From NCBI GenBank assembly GCA_910588125.1, contig CAJUPI010000044.1, forward strand, positions 1-26,251: a stretch of DNA of 26,251 bases, given 5' to 3'. Position 1 is the first letter of the stretch, and each line of letters begins with the position of its first letter. The notes under the pieces were generated by a model. It searched no databases and was not told the DNA's origin. It saw only the letters and a list, made by a program, of their open reading frames with translations. Source of the DNA: an uncultured Lachnospiraceae bacterium (GTDB lineage Bacteria > Bacillota > Clostridia > Lachnospirales > Lachnospiraceae). Below are positions 8,636-16,087 of this stretch, one piece after another. The translations under genes and the position numbers were made by a program.

Positions 8636-8885
8636 CTGGGGGGAGGAAACGGGAGCATGGCCAGCCTGTCAAGGTTTTTCGACATTTGCAGGGATTTTAG
8701 AAGTCCTTAAATTTTTGAATTTTGCATTGAATCAAAAATATCCACTGTTTGAGCGTCAGCGAGTTTGGATATTTTTGATTCGCTTTTTGCAAAATCCAAA
8801 AATTTTAGGATTTCTTAATCCCGAAACATGAGAAAAATCCTGACAGGCTGGCCACGCTCCCGTTTCCTCCCCCCAGGGCGTACCC
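8634..8885 (+). repeat. hairpin C, type-1 long form, with nested stems
   Basis: Outer arms 8634-8674 and 8839-8878 pair over 40 nt with one wobble and one bulge. Inside follow GCAGGGATTTTAGAAGTCCT (8688-8707), a second stem (8709-8726 with 8788-8805, one mismatch), a third perfect 16-bp stem (8729-8744 with 8766-8781) and a loop with TGAGCG..AGCGAG. The return strand ends in AATCCCGAAAC. This is the fullest intact example of the type-1 plan: two conserved strands facing each other, then variable stems. The right border is GGCGTACC. Confidence 0.88.
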
Positions 8886-8926
8886 CATAGAACCACTAAA
8901 CTTATTGATATTCAGTATTAAAAATA

Positions 8927-10096
8927 TTAGCCGACACTTACCAACGCCCTTGCCAAAGCCTGCATCCCTGCCAGGTCAGTATCCTTCAACGCGGATTTTA
9001 CTGTCACCGTCGGTTCCAGGACCACGACCTCCTTCATACTCTCCAGAATCCCCCTCATTACTTTCCCAGCCATAGGCGCCCAGCTGCCATTTTCCACGAT
9101 GCCTACCGTGCGCTTCTGATAATTTTTTGACCGGATATGCAATAAAAACTCCTCCATACATGGAAATACACCGCCGTCATACGTTGCCGCTGCCACCACC
9201 ATCCGATCATAATAAAAAGCCTTGCGTACAGCAAAAGACATGTCTGCCCGGGATAAGTCCAGCACCTCTACTTGTTTTTCTCCCTGCTCCTCCAGAATCC
9301 CGGCAAGGCGCTTCGCCGCCTTCGCCGTATTTCCGTGAATAGAAGCATAGGCTATCAGAACTCCGTGCTGCTCCGGCTGATAAGTACTCCAGATCTGATA
9401 TAGCTTCAGGTAATATTCCAGATTTTCCTTCAAAACCGGCCCGTGCAGCGGACAAATGATCTGAATATCCAAATTTGCCGCCTTTTTCAGCAAAGCCTGG
9501 ACCTGGACGCCATATTTACCGACAATGTTCAGATAATAACGGGCAGCTTCTTCTCCCCATTCCTCCCCGGAATCCATCATGCCAAATCTGCCAAAGCCGT
9601 CAGCAGAAAATAATATTTTCTCCGTCTGCTCATAAGTCACCATAACCTCCGGCCAATGCACCATCGGCGCCATGAAAAACTGCAGGACATGTTTTCCCAG
9701 GCTCAGCGTATCTCCCTCTTTCACCTCTATCTTGCGGTTTTCCAGGTCAAAATCAAAGAATTGCCGTATCATGCCAAAGGTCTTGGCATTGCCTACCAGC
9801 TTTGCCTCCGGGTGCATCTTGGCAAATCGCTCAATATTAGCCGCATGATCCGGCTCCATATGGGAGATCACCAGATAATCCACCGGCTCTCCTGCCAGCG
9901 CCTGTTCCAGATTCGCAAACCATTGCTCGGATGCCCGCACATCTACCGTATCCAACACTGCTGTCTTCTCATCCAGTATCACATAGGAATTGTATGTCAC
10001 TCCATCGGGGATCGGATATTGGCTTTCAAATAAATCCAATGTCCGGTCGCTGACTCCAATATAAAAAACAGAATCTGAAATATGTGTGTCGCTCAT
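8927..10096 (-). CDS. fprA: flavodiiron protein (FprA family)
   Basis: A 389-residue A-type flavodiiron protein, a cytoplasmic enzyme that reduces oxygen to water or nitric oxide to nitrous oxide in anaerobes. The metallo-beta-lactamase half carries the diiron ligands His79, Glu81, Asp83 (SHMEPDHAANIE), His147 (HWPEVM), Asp166 (FSADGFGRFG) and His218 (CPLHGP). The flavodoxin half starts near 245 with the FMN loop ASIHGNTAKAA. No rubredoxin domain is fused, so an external electron donor is needed. Start ATG 10096 follows AGGAGGAACAAAA; a frame extension to 10159 has no ribosome site and contains a promoter-like AT-rich patch. It is convergent with darA. A dyad at 10169-10185 may mark regulation. 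Confidence 0.93.
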   Translation of the reverse strand: MSDTHISDSVFYIGVSDRTLDLFESQYPIPDGVTYNSYVILDEKTAVLDTVDVRASEQWFANLEQALAGEPVDYLVISHMEPDHAANIERFAKMHPEAKLVGNAKTFGMIRQFFDFDLENRKIEVKEGDTLSLGKHVLQFFMAPMVHWPEVMVTYEQTEKILFSADGFGRFGMMDSGEEWGEEAARYYLNIVGKYGVQVQALLKKAANLDIQIICPLHGPVLKENLEYYLKLYQIWSTYQPEQHGVLIAYASIHGNTAKAAKRLAGILEEQGEKQVEVLDLSRADMSFAVRKAFYYDRMVVAAATYDGGVFPCMEEFLLHIRSKNYQKRTVGIVENGSWAPMAGKVMRGILESMKEVVVLEPTVTVKSALKDTDLAGMQALARALVSVG

Positions 10097-10168
10097 TTTT
10101 GTTCCTCCTGTCTTCTTCCCTGGCCATCTTTTTCTATCATCATGCCATTTTCCGCCCATTTTATCACA

Positions 10169-10185
10169 AGAAAATACAATTTTCT
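10169..10185. promoter_or_regulatory. AT-rich dyad upstream of fprA, candidate operator
   Basis: AGAAAAT-ACA-ATTTTCT is a perfect 7-bp inverted repeat with a 3-bp centre, 73 bp before the fprA start, in the 118-bp gap between the receiver gene and fprA. A weak -35-like TTGTCA lies just upstream on the minus strand. It could be a repressor site, but I cannot match it to a known regulator. Confidence 0.3.
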
Positions 10186-10214
10186 ATTAGCAATCCTGAC
10201 AAACTTGCTCCCAT

Positions 10215-10595
10215 TTAAACACACAATTTCGTCTGCTCTCTCTCATATTTATTCACCATCCGCACCACATCCATACGGGTATACGGCTTCTCGATAAATC
10301 CAAAAGCCTGTATCTTCCATGCTTCCAGAGAAAATCCAGGAATGCTCGACATCAGGACCACTGCCGGCGGCTTTGCCAGACGGTGCAGTGACGACGCCAG
10401 GCTGATGCCGCTGATATCCGGCATCACAATATCGGTAAACACCATATCCACCGGATTCTCTCTGACAAAATCAACTACCGCCACCGCCTCCTCAAAGCAG
10501 GCCAACAGCTCTACGTTTTCCAGATTTCGAAAAATACCTTTGAGCTTTGTCAATAGCTCCGGCGCATTATCTACTGCCACCACTTTGATTCCCAT
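10215..10595 (-). CDS. stand-alone response regulator receiver domain protein
   Basis: A 126-residue CheY-like receiver without output domain. Asp55 in MVFTDIVMPDISG is the phospho-acceptor, SSIPG near 83-87 supplies the Ser switch position, and Lys103 in GFIEKPYT is the conserved lysine. VVAVDN at 5-10 holds a single acidic residue (Asp9) where most receivers have two, so metal binding may be weaker. ATG 10595 follows GAGGTGG by 8 nt; ATG 10625 or TTG 10643 would add 10 or 16 residues. It lies about 110 bp after the FliB-like gene. A kinase partner is unknown; the hybrid kinase at 923-3550 is a formal possibility only. Confidence 0.82.
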   Translation of the reverse strand: MGIKVVAVDNAPELLTKLKGIFRNLENVELLACFEEAVAVVDFVRENPVDMVFTDIVMPDISGISLASSLHRLAKPPAVVLMSSIPGFSLEAWKIQAFGFIEKPYTRMDVVRMVNKYEREQTKLCV

Positions 10596-10704
10596 ACTCT
10601 GTTCCACCTCGTCGTTGTATTTCATCGCCACCCGCTTCGGCAACGTCTCTTATTTTATCACAGGAAATCTCTGTCCACAACAAAAATTGCCGCATTTTTT
10701 GACA

Positions 10705-11898
10705 TCAGATAATCACTTTCAGCATTTCTTCTAATCCAAACAGAGGATTTTGCGTAAGCTGCTCTTCCAGGAAATCTAAATTTCGCTCCGAATTCTCCGT
10801 CTCCCGCGAGTAACGGTATGCCGCCTTCACAAGTTCCGCTCTGTCAAACCGTCCTTTCACACCATAGCGAAACAGACACCATTCCCGGATCACAAAAGTC
10901 CCGAACACCGCCAGCTTTGCCTTTCCATATACATCTCCGTCATAAACGGCTCCCAGTATATACGTATTAACAAAATACATTGCCAGGTTCTCCCACTCTT
11001 GTTCCAAACCTGCTGCTTCTTCCTCAAACTGCCGGCAAAGGACCTGATATTCCTTGATACTTCGCTGGTGATACAGGCTGTTGCACATCCGGTCTGAATG
11101 ATACCACCAGCCGGCCAAAACAGGTTCCATCTCCTGCACCAGGCGCATCCAGGCAGCCATACGGATCTCCCGCTCCGCCTCACTGCACCGAAGCTGTTCC
11201 AGCCTTCGGGCAAACCGGCCAGCCGCCGTCCGGGAAAGATAACGTCGCGAAAGCTTTTTCCCCCACTGCCGCCTTCTTTGTTCAGAATAAGGATATCCTG
11301 CTTTTCGAATCTTATTCCAATGCCGTTGAAAATCATGGGCCAACGCCAGCAGCATTGCCAGCCGTTGCCGCCACTCTACCGATCGATCCTTGATCAGACA
11401 GACCATAGTGCGGCGCAGTTCTTCCAGATCCTCCATCAAGTCAGCCGCCGGCTCGTCCCATTCCTTTTTCCTCTGTCTTTTAGCAATTACAATCCTCTCT
11501 TTTTCTTTCCACATTCCCTGTGTCTGATCAGTCAAAATCAATCGTGCCGCCTCCGGACAGGATAGAGAAAGCATCACTTCCTGCAACGATCCATAATCCT
11601 CCCGATGTCTCGGATATTCCCGGCAGCTTTTACACATTCCTTTTCGCCCCAGCTCTTTATATATATCGCAAAAACCTTCCTTGTTTAAAAAAGCACATGC
11701 CCTGCCCTTCATACGGAAACACCTGTCTTTATGTTTGATTCCCCAAAAAAGGCGCCCTCCGAAGGCTCCTTTTACTTGAAGGTATTTCCGGTAGCTTTTG
11801 GGGTCAATTGGAATATGCCAGCCCTTGCAACAGGTATCCTCGCACTCCGCCCCCGTGCAGATAAACTGATTAAAACATGCCTGTATATGATATTTCAT
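10705..11898 (-). CDS. FliB-like cysteine-cluster protein (annotated in relatives as flagellin lysine-N-methylase)
   Basis: A 397-residue protein whose N-terminus carries the family cysteine pattern: Cys14, Cys19, Cys23, Cys24 (CTGAECEDTCCKGW), Cys60, Cys68, Cys77, Cys89 and Cys92 (CKSCREYPRHR). Such clusters fit metal or iron-sulfur binding. The rest is helical and rich in Arg, Trp and Tyr, without other motifs that I recognise. Relatives are named after Salmonella FliB, which methylates lysines of flagellin, but no flagellar gene is seen here and similar proteins occur widely in gut Clostridia, so the function is unsure. ATG 11898 follows AAAGGA by 8 nt. It starts 50 bp after nth. Confidence 0.75.
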   Translation of the reverse strand: MKYHIQACFNQFICTGAECEDTCCKGWHIPIDPKSYRKYLQVKGAFGGRLFWGIKHKDRCFRMKGRACAFLNKEGFCDIYKELGRKGMCKSCREYPRHREDYGSLQEVMLSLSCPEAARLILTDQTQGMWKEKERIVIAKRQRKKEWDEPAADLMEDLEELRRTMVCLIKDRSVEWRQRLAMLLALAHDFQRHWNKIRKAGYPYSEQRRRQWGKKLSRRYLSRTAAGRFARRLEQLRCSEAEREIRMAAWMRLVQEMEPVLAGWWYHSDRMCNSLYHQRSIKEYQVLCRQFEEEAAGLEQEWENLAMYFVNTYILGAVYDGDVYGKAKLAVFGTFVIREWCLFRYGVKGRFDRAELVKAAYRYSRETENSERNLDFLEEQLTQNPLFGLEEMLKVII

Positions 11899-11948
11899 TT
11901 CCGTATCCTTTCTCCGAGAAGAAAAAAGGCACCGCAGAATCGATGTCA

Positions 11949-12593
11949 TTATCTTTGATCCACCCCCACCTTTTTACATACATCGGCCAGGCAACACCGG
12001 CCGCAACAGGGCTTTGTTCTGGCAGTGCAGATTTCCCGTCCATGATACACGAGCCGATGGCAGAAATCGCTTCCCTCTTCTGGCGGTATCAGCTTCCACA
12101 AAGCCATCTCCACCTTTTTAGGTTCTTTGATTCCATCCACCAGCCCCATCCGGTTTACCAGGCGGATACAATGCGTATCCGTCACAATCGCCGGCTTTCC
12201 AAATACGTCTCCCATAATTAAATTAGCGCTTTTTCTTCCTACTCCCGGAAGCCTTAAGATCGCATCAAAATCCTCCGGAATCCTTCCCCCATACTCATCC
12301 CGCAGCATTTTCATACAAGCGCTGATATCCCTTGCCTTGCTATGTCCCAGGCCACAGGGCCGGACAATCTCCTCAATCTCCTCCACCGGCGCTTCTGCCA
12401 GGGCTTCTACATCCGGATATTTCTTATATAGCCCTTCCACTACCACATTGACCCTCGCATCCGTACATTGGGCAGCCAAACGCACACTCACCAGCAATTT
12501 CCATGCCTGATCATAATCCAGGGTGCAGCCGGCATCCGGATATTCTTTCTTCAACCGCTCAATAATCTCCAGGGCCCGTTGTTTCTTTGTCAT
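11949..12593 (-). CDS. nth: endonuclease III
   Basis: A 214-residue DNA glycosylase/AP lyase that removes oxidised pyrimidines in base excision repair. The helix-hairpin-helix LPGVGRKSAN holds the catalytic Lys121, and TDTHCIRLVNRMGL holds Asp139. The C-terminal iron-sulfur loop has six cysteines (189, 196, 197, 200, 201, 206). The usual spacing C-x6-C-x2-C-x5-C is disturbed by one extra residue: here it is either C-x6-C-x3-C-x5-C or C-x7-C-x2-C-x5-C. The gene follows the YtvI-like gene by 71 bp in the same direction. Confidence 0.94.
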   Translation of the reverse strand: MTKKQRALEIIERLKKEYPDAGCTLDYDQAWKLLVSVRLAAQCTDARVNVVVEGLYKKYPDVEALAEAPVEEIEEIVRPCGLGHSKARDISACMKMLRDEYGGRIPEDFDAILRLPGVGRKSANLIMGDVFGKPAIVTDTHCIRLVNRMGLVDGIKEPKKVEMALWKLIPPEEGSDFCHRLVYHGREICTARTKPCCGRCCLADVCKKVGVDQR

Positions 12594-12664
12594 CTTCCTC
12601 CTGCTCCTTTTCTTTTGTCCAAATAACTCCTTTTTCCTTTCCCTCCGGACAGGCTTCTAACTTT

Positions 12665-13789
12665 TCACTCTCCCTTGCGTATCCTCTCAATCTCTTCGAT
12701 CAAAAGCCGCATATTTTCGATCAGAGAATCAAACACTCCATATTCATAAAGACGCATTCCCAGAATCCCCAGAGGTACTGCCAGAATCATTCCGGAAATC
12801 CCCCGCAGCTTAAATCCCAGATACAAAAAAAATAATGTCCACAATGGCGGCAATCCCATAGAATCCCCCACAAGCTTTGGCTGAGCCATTTGCCTGGCCA
12901 CCTGACTGACCACATAAAGCAATGCCAATCCTGCCGCCAACATATACTCTCCCGACAAAAGCTTCACCGCTGCCCAGGGCAGCAGCACGGTCCCCGTACC
13001 AAAAAGCGGCAAAAAATCAAGTATTGCTATCAACAACGCCAGCAAAAGCCCATACCGGATCCCCAGCACCACAAAACCTGCCAGGAGAATTAACGCCACC
13101 ATGAACATAATCTTAAACTGTGCTAAAAAATATCCGCTTATCAGTTGCCTGAGATCCCTTTGCAGCTTTTGATAATAACGGCCGCCGCCTTCCGGCAGAT
13201 ACTTTTTCCAAAACTCCAGAATTCTTTCCCTCTCTGCCAGAAAAAAGTAGGAGGAAAGTATGGTTACCACCACATTGACCATCGCATTGGGAATCTTCAT
13301 GGCCACGTTCCCCGCCACCTCCACAGTAGGAGATGCCACCTTTTGCAGCAGCAGGCCAATCATCTGTTCGACATTGCCGGTAAAATCATGCCATACCTGA
13401 GTCACGTGAGAAGGCAGAAAACGATAGAGCTCATCAAAACGCTGGAAAAACTCCTCAAGCACCGTCGAAACAGCGGCGTACATTTCCGGGAGATCCTTCA
13501 CCAGACCAAACGCCTGAATCAAAAGACGGGACACCAAAAAATATCCTAATCCTATCACCAACGCCAGGGCCGCCACCACAATCAGTACCGAGCCATGCTT
13601 ACGGACCAGCTTTACCCGCCTCTCCAGGAAACGTACCAATGGATTGGCCAGCATCGCAATCAGCCATCCCACGACAAAAGGCATAAAATACCCCAACACC
13701 TTGGGAACTACGATACATACCAGCAATATCCCTGCCAGAGGGATCAGAATATTCAAAAGAATTCTCGCATATTTTCTTATGCTTTCCAT
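12665..13789 (-). CDS. ytvI: AI-2E family / YtvI-type membrane permease
   Basis: A 374-residue polytopic protein. Hydrophobic segments are seen near 10-32, 34-52, 66-90, 160-180, a cluster from 220 to 280, and 310-350; a soluble region lies at about 92-155, the usual plan of AI-2E transporter family proteins. Among these it resembles YtvI, a Bacillus sporulation membrane protein of unclear role, by its MESIRKYARI start and size. It overlaps the end of hisC by 13 bp, so translation is probably coupled; GGAGG lies 13 nt before the ATG inside hisC. The transported substrate is unknown and should not be assumed to be autoinducer. Confidence 0.8.
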   Translation of the reverse strand: MESIRKYARILLNILIPLAGILLVCIVVPKVLGYFMPFVVGWLIAMLANPLVRFLERRVKLVRKHGSVLIVVAALALVIGLGYFLVSRLLIQAFGLVKDLPEMYAAVSTVLEEFFQRFDELYRFLPSHVTQVWHDFTGNVEQMIGLLLQKVASPTVEVAGNVAMKIPNAMVNVVVTILSSYFFLAERERILEFWKKYLPEGGGRYYQKLQRDLRQLISGYFLAQFKIMFMVALILLAGFVVLGIRYGLLLALLIAILDFLPLFGTGTVLLPWAAVKLLSGEYMLAAGLALLYVVSQVARQMAQPKLVGDSMGLPPLWTLFFLYLGFKLRGISGMILAVPLGILGMRLYEYGVFDSLIENMRLLIEEIERIRKGE

Positions 13790-14844
13790 CTGTCAAGATA
13801 TTCCTCCAAAAATGCAAACAATTCCTCCATTTCTTCCTCTGTGCCTATCGAAATACGCAAGTAATTATTCAGCCGCGGCTGTTCAAAATACCGGACATAG
13901 ATCTGCTTTTTACGCAATGCCTCAAATAATTCCTTTGCCGGCACCTGCTTATGGGCAGCAAAAATAAAATTCGACATGGAATCCGGATATATGAACCCCA
14001 GTTCATGCAGACGTACTTTCGCCTTCTCTCTGGTAGCAATGATTTTTTTCAAAGTGTTTTGAAAATATGCCTCATCTCTTACCGCCTCCGCCCCCAAAAC
14101 CAGAGAAGGCAGATTCATAGTATAAGAGTTATAAGAATATTTTACATCATTCAATGCCCGGATCAGTGCCGGACTGCCAATGCCAAAGCCAATCCGCAAA
14201 CCAGCCATGGAACGGGATTTGCTGAAAGTCTGCACCACCAGCAAATTCTCATACTGTCTCAAAAGGGACAATGCTGTTTCTCCGCCAAAATCAATATATG
14301 CTTCGTCAACAATGACAATCACATCCGAATTATAGCGAACGATCTCTTCCACCTGCCCCAGTGAAAGCAAAAGCCCGGTAGGTGCATTGGGATTGGGAAA
14401 TATCACTCCTCCGTTCTCCCTAAAGTAGTCCTGAGGATGAATGCAGAAATTCTCATCCAAGGCCACTGTCTCATAAGGGATGCCAAACAAATCCGCCCAT
14501 ACCTTATAAAAAGAATAGCTGACATCCGGAAACAAAACCGGCTTCTTCGAATTAAAAAAGGTCAAAAATGCCATTGCCAGCACATCATCAGAACCGACTC
14601 CCACAAACACCTGATCCCGTCCTACGCCATAATAATCTGCCAGGCAATCCGTCAAGGCCGACGCCGACGGATCCGGATACTTTCTCAGCCTGTCATAATC
14701 CATCTCCTGCAATGCCCGTTTCACTCCCGGCGCCGGAGGATACGGATTTTCATTGGTATTTAATTTAATCAGCCGTTCTCCCTTTGGCTGTTCACCGGGC
14801 ACATAAGGAACTACCCGTCTGATATTTGCCTCCCAAGCCTTCAT
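13777..14844 (-). CDS. hisC: histidinol-phosphate aminotransferase-like protein
   Basis: A 355-residue PLP enzyme of fold type I. KLNTNENPYPPAP at about 27-39, NPNAPTG at 151-157, VDEAYIDFG at 179-187, Lys209 in TFSKSRSMAGLRIG (Schiff-base lysine) and the C-terminal RISIGTEEEM are the HisC signatures. The expected reaction is histidinol phosphate plus 2-oxoglutarate to imidazole acetol phosphate plus glutamate. No other his gene is here; relatives outside his operons can act on aromatic amino acids, so substrate use is open. It starts 3 bp after the upstream aminotransferase and overlaps the permease gene, so it is tightly coupled to both. Confidence 0.85.
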   Translation of the reverse strand: MKAWEANIRRVVPYVPGEQPKGERLIKLNTNENPYPPAPGVKRALQEMDYDRLRKYPDPSASALTDCLADYYGVGRDQVFVGVGSDDVLAMAFLTFFNSKKPVLFPDVSYSFYKVWADLFGIPYETVALDENFCIHPQDYFRENGGVIFPNPNAPTGLLLSLGQVEEIVRYNSDVIVIVDEAYIDFGGETALSLLRQYENLLVVQTFSKSRSMAGLRIGFGIGSPALIRALNDVKYSYNSYTMNLPSLVLGAEAVRDEAYFQNTLKKIIATREKAKVRLHELGFIYPDSMSNFIFAAHKQVPAKELFEALRKKQIYVRYFEQPRLNNYLRISIGTEEEMEELFAFLEEYLDRWKA

Positions 14845-14847
14845 GTC

Positions 14848-16050
14848 TTATCCTCCCATCAGTCCATATTCTTTTGCCAGACTCTGAAATGCTGCCATTG
14901 ACCGCTCTATCTGTTCATAGGATACGCAATAAGCAATGCGGACATACCCCGGACAGGCAAAAGAACTTCCCGGTACCAGCAGCAACCGGTATTTCTCCGC
15001 CTGGCTACAGAATTCTTTCTCGTCAGCAATCGGCGATTTCATAAAAAGATAGAATGCGCCTTGCGGACGGACGCAAAAGAATCCGCATGCCTTTAACCCT
15101 TCATACAATAAATTACGGTTGCGATCATAAGCCGCCAGATTTACGGCTGCATTTTTTTCGATGCAACGTTTAATCACTCTCTGCATTAAAGAAGGGGCAT
15201 TCACACTGCCCAAAACCCGATTGGCAATTGTCGCTGCCGCAAAGACAGCCTCACTGTCCTTTAATTCATCCGGAATCACCAGATAGCCAATCCGTTCTCC
15301 CGGAAGTGATAACGACTTGCTGTAGGAATAGCAAACCACCGTATTCTCATAATACCTGGTCACATAGGGAACCTTCACTCCGTCGTAAGCCAGCTCCCGG
15401 TACGGCTCATCAGAAATCAACATGATATTTTGATGAAGCTCCTGCCCCTTTTGCCTCAAAACCCCTGCCATTTGTTTCAGGGTTTCCTCTGAATAGACAA
15501 CTCCAGTCGGATTGTTCGGCGTATTGATCAGCACCGCCTTCGTCCTGGCAGTGATCTTTTTTGCCAGCTCTGCCAGATCCGGCTGAAAATCTATGAAATT
15601 CGGCGGGATCACCACCAAATTCCCATCATAATTTCGCACGTAATTGCCATATTCCACAAAGTAGGGCGCAAATGTAATCACTTCGTCTCCCGGATCCAGG
15701 ATCGTTTTTAAAATTACATTCAATCCGCTGGCGGCTCCCACAGTCATCAAAATATTATTGGCTCCAAAAGATGTGCCAAACCGTGTGTTTAGAGAATCTG
15801 CAATCGTCCCTCTTACGTCCTCATAACCGGCGTTGCTCATATAACCATGCACAAAGGTCGATTCTTCCTCTTCCAAAATCTCCAAAATCGACTCCTTTAC
15901 TGTCTCCGGAGCCGGAACATTGGGATTTCCCAGACTAAAGTCGTAGACGTTCTCCGAGCCGTAAATCGCCGCCAGGCGTTTTCCCTCTTCAAACATCTGC
16001 CGGATCACGGAATTGTTTTCCACCAATGGCTTCATTTTTGCTGAAATCAT
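14848..16050 (-). CDS. class I/II pyridoxal-phosphate aminotransferase
   Basis: A 400-residue fold-type I aminotransferase. Seen are YDFSLGNPNVPAP (36-48), NTPNNPTGVVY (176-186, PLP pocket), SDEPYREL (213-220) and Lys245 in SYSKSLSLPGERIGYL. It belongs to the aspartate/alanine aminotransferase superfamily; the amino acid used cannot be told from sequence. ATG 16050 follows GGAGGTG, whereas the ATG at 16065 overlaps that ribosome site, so the shorter form is preferred. It starts 37 bp after the Wzy-like gene and ends 3 bp before hisC. Confidence 0.88.
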   Translation of the reverse strand: MISAKMKPLVENNSVIRQMFEEGKRLAAIYGSENVYDFSLGNPNVPAPETVKESILEILEEEESTFVHGYMSNAGYEDVRGTIADSLNTRFGTSFGANNILMTVGAASGLNVILKTILDPGDEVITFAPYFVEYGNYVRNYDGNLVVIPPNFIDFQPDLAELAKKITARTKAVLINTPNNPTGVVYSEETLKQMAGVLRQKGQELHQNIMLISDEPYRELAYDGVKVPYVTRYYENTVVCYSYSKSLSLPGERIGYLVIPDELKDSEAVFAAATIANRVLGSVNAPSLMQRVIKRCIEKNAAVNLAAYDRNRNLLYEGLKACGFFCVRPQGAFYLFMKSPIADEKEFCSQAEKYRLLLVPGSSFACPGYVRIAYCVSYEQIERSMAAFQSLAKEYGLMGG

Positions 16051-16087
16051 ATCAGTCACCTCCATTTTTCAACCAAAGCACATCCCA

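Larger units (their letters stand above)
8253..8895. repeat. composite of three adjacent long hairpins within inverted borders
   Basis: The 728-bp gap between convergent darA and the flavodiiron gene is almost filled by this element. Outer inverted borders are TGGTT...GGTACGCC (8253-8257, 8266-8273) and GGCGTACC...AACCA (8877-8884, 8891-8895). Inside are hairpin B (8272-8407), hairpin K (8406-8635) and hairpin C (8634-8878), abutting each other. Folded together they give a four-way junction: one short outer stem and three long arms. B and C are inverted relative to each other around K. No convincing protein gene lies within it. Confidence 0.85.

Noticed and set aside
8443..8831. Plus-strand reading frames of 85 and 117 codons across the hairpin composite
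   Set aside because: They run through hairpin arms and loops, lack ribosome sites, and their proteins show no family features; the palindromes explain the open frames.
8253..8895. CRISPR array
   Set aside because: Repeats are few, long, inverted and unevenly spaced; no cas gene is seen.
8253..8895. Integron attC array or insertion sequence
   Set aside because: No integrase or transposase, no RYYYAAC/GTTRRRY core sites, and no gene cassettes; only the general idea of variable stem with fixed ends is similar.
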